Shown here piece after piece: positions 1-9,337 of a stretch of 64,000 bases of DNA. Positions within the stretch are counted from its first letter, which is position 1, and each line of letters starts with the position of its first letter. The stretch is from NCBI RefSeq assembly GCF_018129985.1, contig NZ_JAFCKT010000001.1, forward strand, positions 248,001-312,000. Reading direction: 5' to 3'. The stretch comes from Bradyrhizobium sp. SZCCT0148 (GTDB lineage: Bacteria > Pseudomonadota > Alphaproteobacteria > Rhizobiales > Xanthobacteraceae). Under the pieces are notes generated by a model. The model did not search any database and was not told where the DNA came from. It saw nothing but the letters and a program-made list of their open reading frames with translations. The position numbers were made by a program, and so were the translations under genes.

Positions 1-81
1 CGCAACGCCGCCACCGCCCGTGCCGACCGACGCCAGCGCGACCTCGGCGAATACATGCTGAACCATCCCGATCGGCCCTGA
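1..81 (+). CDS. C-terminal end of an unidentified gene, cut by the left edge
   Basis: Frame 1 is open from the first base to a TGA at 79-81. It encodes 26 residues rich in Arg and Asp, ending in NHPDRP. About 20 of the 26 codons end in G or C, as expected for coding sequence in this genome. No function can be read from so short a tail. The reverse strand also has an ATG at 66 opening a frame leftward (MVQHVFAEVA...), so the strand is not certain. Confidence 0.35.
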   Translation, partial: RNAATARADRRQRDLGEYMLNHPDRP

Positions 82-262
82 AATCGGGCGCGGTATCATC
101 CTGCATTTTCACGCGCACTGGTCGTGACAGATCTGCAACGCTGCGGCCAAATCGTGGCGCGTTTCGTCCAATTTGATCGGCGTCAAATCCTCCGCCGCCC
201 CCTTTCTGCTCAGACGCTCATATCGCGCAACGACGCGCGGAAGATGGCTGAAGGGGACTACA

Positions 263-1009
263 ATGCAGAGAACGACAAGAAACCTGGCGCGGCTTGCGAC
301 GGTCGGCGCGATGCTCGCGGGCACTTTTGCATCAGTGCAAGCTGCCGATTTGCCGGTTTACAAGAAGGCGCCGCCGCCGGTCGAGGCGTTCAATCCTTGG
401 ATGGTGCGTCTGCGCGTGCTCGGCGTGCTGCCGGATGGCGGTGGCTCAACCGTCAACGTGGCGGGCGTGCCCTCGCTGTCCTCGCCGAATTCCGGCCTCT
501 CGATCAGCGACCAGGTCGTCCCCGAGCTCGACATCAGCTATTTCTTCACCAAGAACATCGCGGCCGAACTGATCCTCGGCGTGACCCGGCACTCGATCAG
601 CGGCACCGGTTCGCTCGCGAACCTGCCGATCGGCAAGACCACGCTGCTGCCGCCGACGCTGACGCTGCAATATCACTTCGACCAGTTCGGCGCGTTCAAG
701 CCCTATGTCGGCGCCGGCGTGAACTACACCGTGTTCTTCAACAATTCCGCGGCCAACGTGCCGGCGGTCATCGTCGGACCGCCGGTAGGGGCGGTGACGA
801 CCACGGCCCTCCACGTCAGCAATGCCTGGGGCGGCGCCGTGCAGTTCGGCTTCGACTACATGATCGACCGTCACTGGGGTCTCAACGTCGACGTCAAGAA
901 GCTCTGGCTGCGTCCGGACTACAGCGCGACCGTCTCCGGCCTGCCGGTCACCGGCACCGCGCATATCGATCCGTGGCTGGTCGGCGCCGGCGTGACGTAC
1001 AAGTTCTGA
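263..1009 (+). CDS. OmpW-family outer membrane beta-barrel protein
   Basis: The 248-residue protein is predicted to form a small eight-stranded outer membrane barrel of the OmpW type, which lets hydrophobic small molecules enter. It starts with a signal peptide (basic MQRTTRNLAR, hydrophobic stretch, cleavage near QAA-DLP). The body has alternating beta segments, including the OmpW-like stretch LTLQYHFD, then FKPYVGAGVNYT and a terminal aromatic residue (VTYKF), the usual C-terminal signature for barrel assembly. ATG 263 is chosen because AAGGGG lies just upstream and the signal peptide begins there; an in-frame ATG further upstream would add 30 unlikely residues. A strong terminator follows at 1071-1099. 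The gene appears monocistronic. Confidence 0.85.
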   Translation: MQRTTRNLARLATVGAMLAGTFASVQAADLPVYKKAPPPVEAFNPWMVRLRVLGVLPDGGGSTVNVAGVPSLSSPNSGLSISDQVVPELDISYFFTKNIAAELILGVTRHSISGTGSLANLPIGKTTLLPPTLTLQYHFDQFGAFKPYVGAGVNYTVFFNNSAANVPAVIVGPPVGAVTTTALHVSNAWGGAVQFGFDYMIDRHWGLNVDVKKLWLRPDYSATVSGLPVTGTAHIDPWLVGAGVTYKF

Positions 1010-1070
1010 GAGCGCTGCTCGGGGACGAGCTGTGGCCCCAACTGGCCGTGCGCTCCCTCACCACAAAACA

Positions 1071-1099
1071 AAAACGCGGCGGGTTTCCCGCCGCGTTTT
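1071..1099. terminator. Bidirectional intrinsic terminator between the porin gene and trcR
   Basis: A perfect 13-bp inverted repeat (AAAACGCGGCGGG, loop TTT, CCCGCCGCGTTTT) lies between the convergent ends of the OmpW-like gene and trcR. The A and T ends of the stem give a T run on either strand, so it can stop transcription from both sides. Confidence 0.85.
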
Positions 1100-1129
1100 G
1101 CGTTTCGATAACGAGAGAGAGGGAGAGTC

Positions 1130-1822
1130 TTACTCCTCCTCGTCCTGCTTCTTGCCGCCGAGCGTCTTCAGCTTGGCGAACACGGCGTCGAGGTTGAGAT
1201 CGTCGCTCGATCGCTCGGCCGGCTCGAACTCGTCCTTCTTGGTGGTCTCGGACGCCGGCAGCAGGGTGGCGCCGCCATAGGCGGCGTCGATCGGCTTCTC
1301 CTTGGCGGCGCGCGCCACCTCGAAATCGAGCTCGATCTGCGAGCAGAGACCAAGGGTAACGGGGTCGATCGGGGTCAGCTGGGAGGTGTTCCAGTGGGTC
1401 CGGTCCCGCACGCTCGCGATGGTGCTCTTGGTGGTGCCGACCAGGCGCATGATCTGGGCGTCCTTGAGTTCGGCATGGTTGCGCAGCAGCCAGAGGATGG
1501 CGCTCGGACGCTCATGGCGGCGCGAGACCGGGGTGTAGCGCGGACCCTTGCGCTTGGGCTGGGGCGGCAGGACCACCTTGCTCTCCTGCAGCCGGAGCCG
1601 ATAATCCGGGTTCTTTTCGCCCTTCTCGATCTCCTCACGGGTCAGCTGGCCGTTGGAGAGGGGATCCATGCCCTTGATGCCCTGGGCAGCGTCGCCGTCA
1701 GCGATCGCACGCACCTCGAGGGGATGCATCTTGGTGAAATCGGCGACCTGGTCAAAGGTCAGCGCGGTGTTGTCGAGCAGCCAGACGGCGGTCGCCTTGG
1801 GCATCAGAGGTGCGTTGCTCAT
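1130..1822 (-). CDS. trcR: Cell cycle transcriptional regulator TrcR (DUF1013)
   Basis: The 230-residue protein belongs to the alphaproteobacterial DUF1013 family, named TrcR in current annotation and linked to cell-cycle transcription. The N-terminal region (LPMP-like start, TAVWLLDNTALTFDQVADF, then MHPLEVRAIADG) looks like a helix-turn-helix domain. A second HTH-like block lies in the middle (AILWLLRNHAELKDAQIMRL, then VGTTKSTIASVRDR). The C-terminus is acidic (KKQDEEE). The start at 1822 (MSNAPLMPKAT) is preceded by AAGGAG. An 18-residue extension upstream is open but lacks a ribosome site. The gene is divergent from ispH. Confidence 0.85.
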   Translation of the reverse strand: MSNAPLMPKATAVWLLDNTALTFDQVADFTKMHPLEVRAIADGDAAQGIKGMDPLSNGQLTREEIEKGEKNPDYRLRLQESKVVLPPQPKRKGPRYTPVSRRHERPSAILWLLRNHAELKDAQIMRLVGTTKSTIASVRDRTHWNTSQLTPIDPVTLGLCSQIELDFEVARAAKEKPIDAAYGGATLLPASETTKKDEFEPAERSSDDLNLDAVFAKLKTLGGKKQDEEE

Positions 1823-2065
1823 GGCAAATCTCCTTTGTGCTTCGCCCACCCCTCTGGAGGCGAAGCCGGTGGTCATCAGCGATGACTGGGAATTCGCGCT
1901 ATATAAGCCCGGAGGGGGTAGCCACGCAATGGTTCTGCTATAGATAGTGCCTTGACAGCGCCCGAAAGGGGGCCCAATTCCCTGTAGGCCCGTACCTAAG
2001 CCCTATTCAATCCATCGACCGCTTCCCGCCCATTTGGCGAGGTGATTCGGTCCCGAGATCGCTCA

Positions 2066-3034
2066 ATGTCAGCCAAACCAGACCTCAAGATCGTGCTTTG
2101 TTCTCCCCGTGGCTTCTGCGCGGGGGTGGTACGGGCGATCGACACCGTCGAACGGGCGCTCGATAAGTACGGCGCGCCCGTCTACGTTCGCCATGAGATT
2201 GTGCACAACAAGTATGTCGTCGACGGGTTGAAGAAGAAGGGCGCGATCTTCGTCGAGGAGCTCGCCGAAATCCCGGAAAACACCTCCGCGCCGGTGGTGT
2301 TCTCGGCCCACGGCGTGCCGAAGTCGGTTCCGGCCGACGCCCAGTCCCGCAATCTGTTCTCGCTGGATGCGACCTGCCCGCTGGTGACCAAGGTGCACCG
2401 CGAGGCCGCGATCCACTTCAAGCGTGGCCGCGAGATCTTCCTGATCGGCCACTCCCATCACCCCGAGGTGGTCGGCACGCTCGGCCAGCTTCCGACTGGC
2501 GCCGTGACCCTGATCGAGACCGCCGAGGACGCCAAGACCATCTCCCCGAAGGACCCCAACAACCTCGCCTTCGTGACCCAGACCACGCTGTCGATCGACG
2601 ACACAGCGGAGATCGTTGCCCTGCTCAAGGAGCGCTTCCCGAACATCAACGGGCCGCACAAGGAAGACATCTGCTACGCCACCACCAACCGCCAGCTCGC
2701 GGTGAAGAAGGTGGCGCCGGTGGTCGACGCGCTCATCGTCGTCGGTGCGCCCAATTCGTCGAACTCGCAGCGCCTGCGTGAGGTCGCCGAGCGCGAAGGC
2801 TGCAAGATCGCAGTGCTGGCGCAGCGGGCGGCTGACCTCGATTGGGAGCGGTTCAGCAACATCTCGAGCCTCGGCATCACCGCGGGCGCTTCGGCGCCGG
2901 AAGTGATCGTCGAAGAGATCATGGATGCATTCGCCGAGCGCTACACGCTGCATGTGGAGACGGTCTCGGCCGCAGAGGAAAACGAATTCTTCCCGCTGCC
3001 GCGTCAGGTGCGCCCCGAAGCCGCCGCCGAGTAG
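2066..3034 (+). CDS. ispH: 4-hydroxy-3-methylbut-2-enyl diphosphate reductase
   Basis: IspH carries out the last step of the MEP isoprenoid pathway, reducing HMBPP to IPP and DMAPP with a [4Fe-4S] cluster. The 322-residue length is normal. The three cluster cysteines are visible in [10 protein letters not shown] (N-terminus), [14 protein letters not shown] (about residue 100) and [11 protein letters not shown] (about residue 205). The substrate-binding SHHPEV and the NSSNSQRL loop are also present. The start is taken at ATG 2066; GTG 2042 is also in frame but has a poorly placed ribosome site. It is followed after 6 nt by thrB and then rnhA, so these three probably form one operon. Confidence 0.95.
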   Translation: MSAKPDLKIVLCSPRGFCAGVVRAIDTVERALDKYGAPVYVRHEIVHNKYVVDGLKKKGAIFVEELAEIPENTSAPVVFSAHGVPKSVPADAQSRNLFSLDATCPLVTKVHREAAIHFKRGREIFLIGHSHHPEVVGTLGQLPTGAVTLIETAEDAKTISPKDPNNLAFVTQTTLSIDDTAEIVALLKERFPNINGPHKEDICYATTNRQLAVKKVAPVVDALIVVGAPNSSNSQRLREVAEREGCKIAVLAQRAADLDWERFSNISSLGITAGASAPEVIVEEIMDAFAERYTLHVETVSAAEENEFFPLPRQVRPEAAAE

Positions 3035-3040
3035 ACCTCT

Positions 3041-4024
3041 ATGGCGGTCTACACCGACGTTGCCGCCGACGAGCTTGCGGATTTCCTGAAGCAATACGAT
3101 CTCGGCGAACTGCTCTCCTACAAGGGCATCGCCGAGGGCGTCGAGAACACCAATTTCCTGCTGCATACGAGCCAGGGGTCGTTCATCCTCACGCTCTACG
3201 AGAAGCGTGTGGCGAAGAACGATCTGCCGTTCTTCCTCGCCCTGATGACGCATCTGGCCGAGCACGGTATCAACTGCCCGCTGCCGGTGAAGGGAAGAGA
3301 CGGCGAGGCGCTGCGCGAACTGTCGGGGCGTCCCGCGGCGACCATCACCTTTCTCGAAGGCATGTGGCCGCGCAAGCCGAACGTGGCCCATTGCGCCGGT
3401 GTCGGCGGGGCGCTCGCGAAGATGCATCTGGCCGGAGCGAATTTTACGATCAGGCGCGCCAATGCGCTCTCGGTCGCGGGCTGGCGGCCGCTGTTCGATG
3501 CGGCGTCAAACCGCGCCGATGAAGTACAGCCGGGCCTGCGCGCGTTCCTGGCGACCGAGCTCGACTATCTCTCGAGCGGGATCTGGCCGAGCAATCTGCC
3601 GGAGGGCGTGATCCACGCCGACCTTTTCAACGACAACGTCTTCTTCCTCGGCGACCAGCTCTCGGGGATCATTGACTTCACCTTCGCCTGCAACGACATG
3701 CTGGCCTATGACGTCGCGATCTGCCTCAACGCCTGGTGCTTCGAGCCCGATCATTCCTTCAATGTCACCAAGGCGCGCGCCTTCCTCAACGCCTATGGCC
3801 GCGTGCGAAAGCTCTCGGACGCGGAAGAGGCTGCGCTGCCGCTGCTGGCCCGTGGTGCTGCGATCCGCTTCCTGCTGACGCGGCTGGTCGACTGGCTCAA
3901 CGTGCCCGAAGGCGCGCTGGTCAAGCCAAAGGATCCGCTGGAGTATGTCCGCAAGCTTCGCTTCCACCAGAGCGTGATCAGCGTACGCGATTACGGGCTG
4001 ATGCCGTCAGGGCTGGTGGCGTGA
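3041..4024 (+). CDS. thrB: Homoserine kinase (APH-fold type)
   Basis: This enzyme phosphorylates L-homoserine with ATP, the step before threonine synthase. At 327 residues it is the aminoglycoside-phosphotransferase-fold form found in alphaproteobacteria, not the GHMP-kinase form of enterics. Visible motifs are the catalytic loop [11 protein letters not shown] (about residue 195), the metal-binding IDFTFACND, and the N-terminal GVENTNFLL and FILTLYEKR. It starts 6 nt after ispH and ends by overlapping the rnhA start by 4 nt, which implies translational coupling. Its placement with ispH and rnhA is a familiar rhizobial gene order. Confidence 0.93.
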   Translation: MAVYTDVAADELADFLKQYDLGELLSYKGIAEGVENTNFLLHTSQGSFILTLYEKRVAKNDLPFFLALMTHLAEHGINCPLPVKGRDGEALRELSGRPAATITFLEGMWPRKPNVAHCAGVGGALAKMHLAGANFTIRRANALSVAGWRPLFDAASNRADEVQPGLRAFLATELDYLSSGIWPSNLPEGVIHADLFNDNVFFLGDQLSGIIDFTFACNDMLAYDVAICLNAWCFEPDHSFNVTKARAFLNAYGRVRKLSDAEEAALPLLARGAAIRFLLTRLVDWLNVPEGALVKPKDPLEYVRKLRFHQSVISVRDYGLMPSGLVA

Positions 4025-4485
4025 GCGAGCTTCCCAACGTCACGATCTTTACCGACGGCGCCTGCTCGGGAAATCCGGGGCCGGGCGGCTGGGGCGCGAT
4101 CCTGAAGTTCGGCGACAGGGAAAAAGAGCTGAACGGCGGCGAGCGCCACACCACCAACAACCAGATGGAGCTGATGGCGGCGATCTCGGCGCTCGAGGCG
4201 CTGAAAAAGCCGTGCACGGTCGATCTCTACACCGACAGCCAATATGTCCGGCAGGGCATCACCGGCTGGATCCACGGCTGGAAGCGCAACGGCTGGCGCA
4301 CCGCCGACAAGAAGCCGGTCAAGAATGTCGAGCTATGGCAGCGCCTGGACGCCGCGCTGAAGCAGCACGAGGTCCGCTGGCACTGGGTCAAGGGGCATGC
4401 CGGGCATCCCGAGAACGAGCGTGCGGATCAGCTGGCGCGGGATGGGATCGTGAAGGCCAGGTTGCAGCAGAGGCTGGCGGAGTAG
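4021..4485 (+). CDS. rnhA: Ribonuclease HI
   Basis: RNase HI cuts the RNA strand of RNA:DNA hybrids, for example in R-loops and primer remnants. The 154-residue protein has the complete catalytic set: Asp in [10 protein letters not shown], Glu in NNQMELMAA, Asp in [10 protein letters not shown], and the final Asp in NERADQLA. The His-loop lies just before it ([10 protein letters not shown]). The handle region ([20 protein letters not shown]) is present. The start is the GTG at 4021, within the thrB stop (GTGA overlap). Confidence 0.95.
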   Translation: MSELPNVTIFTDGACSGNPGPGGWGAILKFGDREKELNGGERHTTNNQMELMAAISALEALKKPCTVDLYTDSQYVRQGITGWIHGWKRNGWRTADKKPVKNVELWQRLDAALKQHEVRWHWVKGHAGHPENERADQLARDGIVKARLQQRLAE

Positions 4486-4510
4486 GCAACGAAGACGCCG
4501 CACTCTCTGC

Positions 4511-4613
4511 CGTCATCGCCCGGCTTGACCGGGCGATCCATTACGCCGCAGCAGTCGTCATGAATCTCGAAGCCTCTGCAACACTGGATGCCCCGCCTTC
4601 GCGGGGCATGACA
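4511..4613. repeat. Intergenic palindromic repeat with two hairpins between rnhA and the peroxiredoxin gene
   Basis: The element begins GTCATCGCCCGG and ends GCGGGGCATGAC. It contains one hairpin near 4517-4535 (CGCCCGG / CCGGGCG) and a perfect one at 4590-4607 (GCCCCGC-CTTC-GCGGGGC). Repeats of this type are common between genes in Bradyrhizobium. Since the flanking genes converge here, the second hairpin may serve both as a terminator. Confidence 0.6.
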
Positions 4614-4645
4614 GTGTCATATGTGACCCGAGAGCGGCGACAGCC

Positions 4646-5131
4646 TTACAGCTGCCCGAGCAGCGTATCGCCGCCGGAGACTTCGACCTTGCCGGGCATC
4701 GCCTCGAGGTTCAGCTTCTTGACCACGCCGTCCTCGACCAGCATCGAATAGCGCTTGGAGCGGATGCCGAGGCCGTTGCCGGAGGCATCGAGCTCCATGC
4801 CGATCGCCTTGGTGAAATCGGCATTGCCGTCGGCGAGGAAGATCGCCTCGTCGCGCTGGTCGGTGTCGCGCTTCCAGGCGTTCATGACGAAGGCGTCGTT
4901 GACCGACACGATGGCGATGGTGTCGACGCCCTTGTCCTTCATGGCATAGGCGTTGAGGAAGATGCTCGGCAAATGCATCTTGTGGCAGGTGCCCGTGTAG
5001 GCGCCGGGCACCGCGAACAGCGCCACCTTCTTGCCCTTGAAGATATCGTCGGTGGTCTTCACCTGCGGGCCTTCCGCCGTCATCACGCGGAATTTCGCCT
5101 CGGGCAGCTTGTCGCCAATCTGGATCGCCAT
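4646..5131 (-). CDS. Peroxiredoxin (Prx5/AhpE-like, thioredoxin fold)
   Basis: The 161-residue thiol peroxidase reduces hydrogen and organic peroxides. The peroxidatic cysteine lies in the motif VPGAYTGTCHKMHLP (about residues 40-55), where the Thr three residues before Cys and the preceding Pro are the conserved active-site residues. The following text, FLNAYAMKDKGVD then VNDAFVMNAW, is typical of the Prx5 group. A signal peptide is absent, so it acts in the cytoplasm. Electrons probably come from glutaredoxin or glutathione, as in the family. It converges with rnhA. Confidence 0.92.
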   Translation of the reverse strand: MAIQIGDKLPEAKFRVMTAEGPQVKTTDDIFKGKKVALFAVPGAYTGTCHKMHLPSIFLNAYAMKDKGVDTIAIVSVNDAFVMNAWKRDTDQRDEAIFLADGNADFTKAIGMELDASGNGLGIRSKRYSMLVEDGVVKKLNLEAMPGKVEVSGGDTLLGQL

Positions 5132-5229
5132 TGTCGTCTCCCTGGATATCGATCCTGCTTATTAGACCGTGCGGCGGGCCTGCACAATATTGCCGGTGAG
5201 CGAGGGGGCGAGGGGGCCCTTCCGTGTCA

Positions 5230-5784
5230 TCAACCGGCGAAGCCACCCTTGTCGAGGAAGGCCTGTTCTTCCTCGGTGCTGTCGCGGCCGAGCAGGCGGT
5301 TGCGGTGGGGAAACCGGCCGAACCGCCTGATGATGTCGGCATGCTCCCGGGCGTATTTCAGGTTTTCGGCATTGTCGGTGTTCTGAAACAGCGCCACGCA
5401 ATGCAGCTGGTCGGGCAGGTGCTCCGAATGCATGAAGGGCAGATACAGGAATTCGAGCAGGACCGGATCGACCCGGGTATCGACGCCTCGGTCGATGGCA
5501 CGGCGGGCGACGTTACGCGCCAGGCCATCGCTGGCAAAGGCCTGGGGCGTACCGCGGAACATGTTGCGGGGGAATTGGTCGAGCACGATGATGAGCGCGA
5601 GTGCGCCGTCATCGCTTGCTTCCCATGATGCCAGCTTGCCGACGATCGCCTTCTGTCAGAGCGCGAGAAATCTGCGCCTGACCTCAGCATCGAAGGCATC
5701 GTCGCGCGTGTACCAGCGCTCGCGGCCGGCCTCGCGCCAGAACGCGAGAATGTCGGCCGGCGTGATGTCCCTGACGTCAGTCAA
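5230..5784 (-). pseudogene. DUF924 family protein interrupted by an in-frame TGA
   Basis: Reading leftward from about 5784, one frame gives the start of a DUF924 protein (DILAFWREAGRERW, then DDAFDAEVRRRFLAL), a TGA at 5658-5656, and then in the same frame the rest of the family (GKLASWEAS, LDQFPRNMFRGTPQAFA, PFMHSE, FGRFPHRN). No frameshift is needed; one codon is the only lesion. TGA could have come from TGG by a single change. The downstream part has an internal ATG at 5586 and might still give a 118-residue fragment. The N-terminal start (TTG at 5784, or further up within the fadD end) is unclear. The gene follows fadD on the same strand. Confidence 0.75.
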
Positions 5785-5800
5785 CAGCGGGAGGCGGGAC

Positions 5801-7486
5801 TTACGCCGCCTGAGCCTTCTTCTCGTCGCGCAGTTCGCGACGCAGGATCTTGCCGACATTGGTTTTCGGCAGGTCGCTGCGGAATTCGATGTGCTTGGGC
5901 ACCTTGTAGCCGGTGAGCTGCTCGTGACAGAACTTGATCACGGCCTCGGCGGTGAGGTTTGGATCCTTCTTCACCACGAAAGCCTTCACCGCCTCGCCCG
6001 ACTTGGAATCGGGAATGCCGATTACGGCACATTCGAGCACGCCCGGATGGCTCGCGATCACTTCCTCGATCTCGTTCGGATAGACGTTGAAGCCGGAGAC
6101 CAGGATCATGTCCTTCTTCCGGTCGACGATCTTGGTGTAGCCCTTCTCGTCCATGATGCCGATGTCGCCGGTACGGAAATAGCCGTCCGCGGTCATCACC
6201 TTTGCGGTCTCCTCGGGCCTGTTCCAGTAGCCCGACATCACCTGCGGGCCCTTGGCGCAGATTTCGCCGGCCTGGCCGAGCGGGACTTCGTTGCCATCGT
6301 CGTCGCGGATCGAGATGTAGGTCGAGGGCACAGGAATGCCGATCGTCCCCGTAAACTCGGTTGCCGTGGCCGGATTGCAGGTCAGCGTCGGCGAAGTCTC
6401 CGACAGACCGTAACCCTCCGCGATGAAGCAGCCGGTGATCGCCTTCCATTGATCGGCGACGGGACGCTGCACCGCCATGCCGCCGCCGTTCGAGATCTTC
6501 AGCTTGGAGAAGTCGAGCTTCTTGAAATCAGGGTGGTGCATCAGGCCGTTGTAGAGCGTGTTCACGGCCGGGAAGCTGTTGACCTGGTATTTCGCCAGCT
6601 CCTTGACGAAGCCGGGGATATCGCGCGGGTTGGGGATCAGGAGATTGCAGCCGCCGGCGCGCACCGCGAGCAGGTAGCAGGCCGTCAGCGCGAAGATGTG
6701 ATAGAGCGGCAGCGCGCAGACGATCATGAGCTGGTCGACATGCGGCGGCGCCGCGAGCGCCGGCTGGAGCCAGGCGTCGTTCTGCAGGACGTTGGCGACA
6801 ATGTTGCGGTGGAGCAGCGTGGCGCCCTTGGAGACCCCGGTGGTGCCGCCGGTATATTGCAGGAAGGCGACGTCGCCCGGCGAAAGTTTCGGCTTGTTGA
6901 ATGTCATGCCGCGGCCGGCCGAGAGCGCGTCGTTGAAGGAGACCGAGCCGGGCAGCGACCAGGCCGGTACCATCTTCTTGACGCGGCGGACGACGAGATT
7001 GACGATCACGCCCTTGAAGCCGAGCAGATCGCCCATGGCCGCGACGATGACGTGCTTGACCTGTGTCCTGGCAATCACCTGCTCGACGGTGTGGGCGAAA
7101 TTCTCCAGCACGATGATGGCTTCGGCGCCGGAATCCTTGAGCTGGTGCTCGAGCTCGCGTGGAGTGTAGAGCGGATTGACGTTGACCACCGCGAAACCGG
7201 CGCGCAGCACGGCAGCGGTCGCGACCGGATATTGCAGCACGTTCGGCATCATGATGGCGATGCGGGCGCCGCGCTGCAGGCCGCGGCCCTGCAGATAGGC
7301 AGCGAGCGCGACCGACATCTGGTCGAGGTCGCGATAGCTGATGGACTTGTCCATGCAGACGAACGCCTTGCGGTCGGCGAACTTGGTGAAGCTCTCTTCA
7401 AAAAGGTCGACCAGCGATGCGTATTGGGTCGGCTCGATATCGGCAGGCACGCCGGGCGGATACTGCTTGAGCCAGATGCGCTCCAT
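5801..7486 (-). CDS. fadD: Long-chain fatty acid--CoA ligase
   Basis: The 561-residue enzyme activates long-chain fatty acids to acyl-CoA through an acyl-adenylate. The ATP/AMP-binding loop YTGGTTGVSKGA is at residues 211-222. Further on are GYGLSETSP, the hinge motif YFRTGDIGIMDEKGY, DRKKDMILVSGFNVYP, and the C-terminal lysine region TNVGKILRRELR. This order and length match proteobacterial FadD. There is no signal peptide or membrane segment; the enzyme probably acts at the inner face of the membrane. A broken DUF924 gene lies downstream on the same strand. Confidence 0.92.
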   Translation of the reverse strand: MERIWLKQYPPGVPADIEPTQYASLVDLFEESFTKFADRKAFVCMDKSISYRDLDQMSVALAAYLQGRGLQRGARIAIMMPNVLQYPVATAAVLRAGFAVVNVNPLYTPRELEHQLKDSGAEAIIVLENFAHTVEQVIARTQVKHVIVAAMGDLLGFKGVIVNLVVRRVKKMVPAWSLPGSVSFNDALSAGRGMTFNKPKLSPGDVAFLQYTGGTTGVSKGATLLHRNIVANVLQNDAWLQPALAAPPHVDQLMIVCALPLYHIFALTACYLLAVRAGGCNLLIPNPRDIPGFVKELAKYQVNSFPAVNTLYNGLMHHPDFKKLDFSKLKISNGGGMAVQRPVADQWKAITGCFIAEGYGLSETSPTLTCNPATATEFTGTIGIPVPSTYISIRDDDGNEVPLGQAGEICAKGPQVMSGYWNRPEETAKVMTADGYFRTGDIGIMDEKGYTKIVDRKKDMILVSGFNVYPNEIEEVIASHPGVLECAVIGIPDSKSGEAVKAFVVKKDPNLTAEAVIKFCHEQLTGYKVPKHIEFRSDLPKTNVGKILRRELRDEKKAQAA

Positions 7487-7675
7487 GGAAAAACTCCCCT
7501 CATCTACCAGAGCCCGCTGTGTCTCGGGCTTGCCTCATTGCCACCAGTATCGAGCCTGCCGGAACGGGTGGCAAGTCGTCGAGGCTTAGGGCAAAGGTCA
7601 GGGAGTGGCTACTGGAATCGTCCAGAAGCCGCGCTGCCGCAGCTGCGAAGCGCGTGGCGCCGGGTCGGTGCGGCG

Positions 7676-9148
7676 TTAACTGTTGTTGGCCGGCTTGGCG
7701 GGCTTGGTCGCAGCCTTGGGCTTGGCGGGGCTACTTGCCGCAGGCTTCTCGGCTGGTTTTGCCGCAGCGTCGTGCTTGGCGGCAGCATGCTTGGGCGCCG
7801 CCGGCTTCACCGCAGTTTTCGCCTCGCTCTTGTCGTTGGTCTTGCCCTCAGCCGGCTTGGCAACAGGCTTCGCCGCAGCCGTCTTGGTGTCCTTCGCGTC
7901 CTTGCCCGCGTCCTTCGGCTTGTCGGCCGCATCGGGTTTCTTGGCGACGCGCGACTTCTTGCCACGCGGCTTCGACGCCGTCTGTTGGTCGGCATCGGCC
8001 GCGACGGCCGCGATCAGGGCGGTGCCGGTGCGGGTGGGGCCGGTATAGACCAGCACGGGCTCGGTCGCCGCAGGAGCCTGAGCCATCAGTTCGGAAGCCT
8101 TCATCAGGGGCGGCTGGAGGCCGGCGGTGAAGAAGGTCACCTGGGCTTCGCCACCGGTGGCCGAGGCCGATCCGCTGGCGCCGCCATTGGCCGCAATCAG
8201 CGCGTCGTCGTCGTCACTGGCCGGCCGCTTGCGATGGCCGCCGCACATCTCGTCGCGCAGGTTCGGTGGCGAGGCGTCGACCGGCACGAGGTTGTCGACC
8301 GTGCCGAGCGAGGGGCGCAGCCACGTCAGATTGTCTTGGCTGAAGCCGCGCTCCAGCAGCTGGGCCGCCTTCACCGCGCGCGCCGTGCCGGAGCTGGAGC
8401 CGAGCACCACCGCGATCAGCCTTCGGCCGTTGCGGGTCGCGGAGGCGACGAGATTGTAGCCGGAGGCACAGATGAAGCCGGTCTTGAAACCGTCGGCGCC
8501 CGGATAGCGACCGATCAGCTTGTTGAAATTACCCGTGACGCGCTTGCCGAAGCGGATCGCCGGGATGTGGACGAAGTATTCGTATTCCGGCAGGTCGCGC
8601 AGGAACGAGCGCGCCAGGATGCCGAGGTCGCGCGCCGAGGTGATCTGGCCGTCGGCGGGCAGGCCGTTCGGATTGACGTAGCTGGTCTGCGTCATGCCGA
8701 GCTTCTTCGCGGTATCGTTCATCATCGCGGAGAAACCGTCGATCGAACCGCCGACGCCTTCGGCGAGCACCACGGCCATGTCGTTCGCGGACTTGACCAT
8801 CATCATCTTCAGCGCGTTGTCGACGGTGAGCTGCGTTCCCGGACGGAACCCCATCTTCGAGGGGGATTGCGAGGCCGCCGTCGGCGATACCGTGAGCAGC
8901 GTGTCGAGCGTCAGCCTGCCTTCCTTGATCGCCTTCAGCGTCACATAGGCGGTCATGATCTTGGTGACGGAGGCCGGATACCAGGGAATGGTCGCGTTCT
9001 CCGCCTGCAGCACCTTACCGCTGTCGGCCTCGATCAGCAGCAGGGCTTCGGCGCTCGCCGCGCGTGGTGCGAGGAGCGCGGCACCTGCGAGCGTCGCGGC
9101 GAACAGGTTGAACAGGGATTTACGAAGCAGCGGGCGTAGGGCGTGCAC
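7676..9148 (-). CDS. D-alanyl-D-alanine carboxypeptidase with a long Lys/Ala/Pro tail
   Basis: The serine peptidase (family S11, PBP5/DacF group) removes the terminal D-Ala from peptidoglycan pentapeptides. A signal peptide spans residues 1-33. The catalytic motifs are SVTK (Ser60, Lys63), SAN (120-122) and KTG (222-224), all in family order. After the catalytic region, roughly residues 385-490 form a low-complexity tail made mainly of Lys, Ala and Pro. This replaces the amphipathic membrane anchor seen in enteric PBP5 and could bind anionic envelope polymers. The start codon is GTG. The total of 490 residues is about 100 longer than typical family members because of the tail. Confidence 0.9.
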   Translation of the reverse strand: MHALRPLLRKSLFNLFAATLAGAALLAPRAASAEALLLIEADSGKVLQAENATIPWYPASVTKIMTAYVTLKAIKEGRLTLDTLLTVSPTAASQSPSKMGFRPGTQLTVDNALKMMMVKSANDMAVVLAEGVGGSIDGFSAMMNDTAKKLGMTQTSYVNPNGLPADGQITSARDLGILARSFLRDLPEYEYFVHIPAIRFGKRVTGNFNKLIGRYPGADGFKTGFICASGYNLVASATRNGRRLIAVVLGSSSGTARAVKAAQLLERGFSQDNLTWLRPSLGTVDNLVPVDASPPNLRDEMCGGHRKRPASDDDDALIAANGGASGSASATGGEAQVTFFTAGLQPPLMKASELMAQAPAATEPVLVYTGPTRTGTALIAAVAADADQQTASKPRGKKSRVAKKPDAADKPKDAGKDAKDTKTAAAKPVAKPAEGKTNDKSEAKTAVKPAAPKHAAAKHDAAAKPAEKPAASSPAKPKAATKPAKPANNS

Positions 9149-9337
9149 TATCCGATTCCGGTCCTTGGAGACCCGCCTGATACGGGCGGTGCTCGCGATC
9201 TGATTGTCGGTTCTGAAATCCAGCGCCGCCGCTTGCGGCGCCGCAAACCTATACCGGCTGGTGCGTCGAGAACAGGGGCATGAGCGGGGTATTCCGCAAT
9301 GAAATAGGCCGAATTTCGACGATCCTGTGAGGACTTG

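Noticed and set aside
1952..1957. TTGACA between trcR and ispH as a promoter -35 box
   Set aside because: No acceptable -10 element stands 16-18 bp downstream, so I do not call a promoter.
5432..9139. A plus-strand open frame of over 1200 codons across fadD and the carboxypeptidase gene
   Set aside because: Both minus-strand genes have complete catalytic motifs; the plus-strand product has no recognisable domain. It is a GC-driven shadow.
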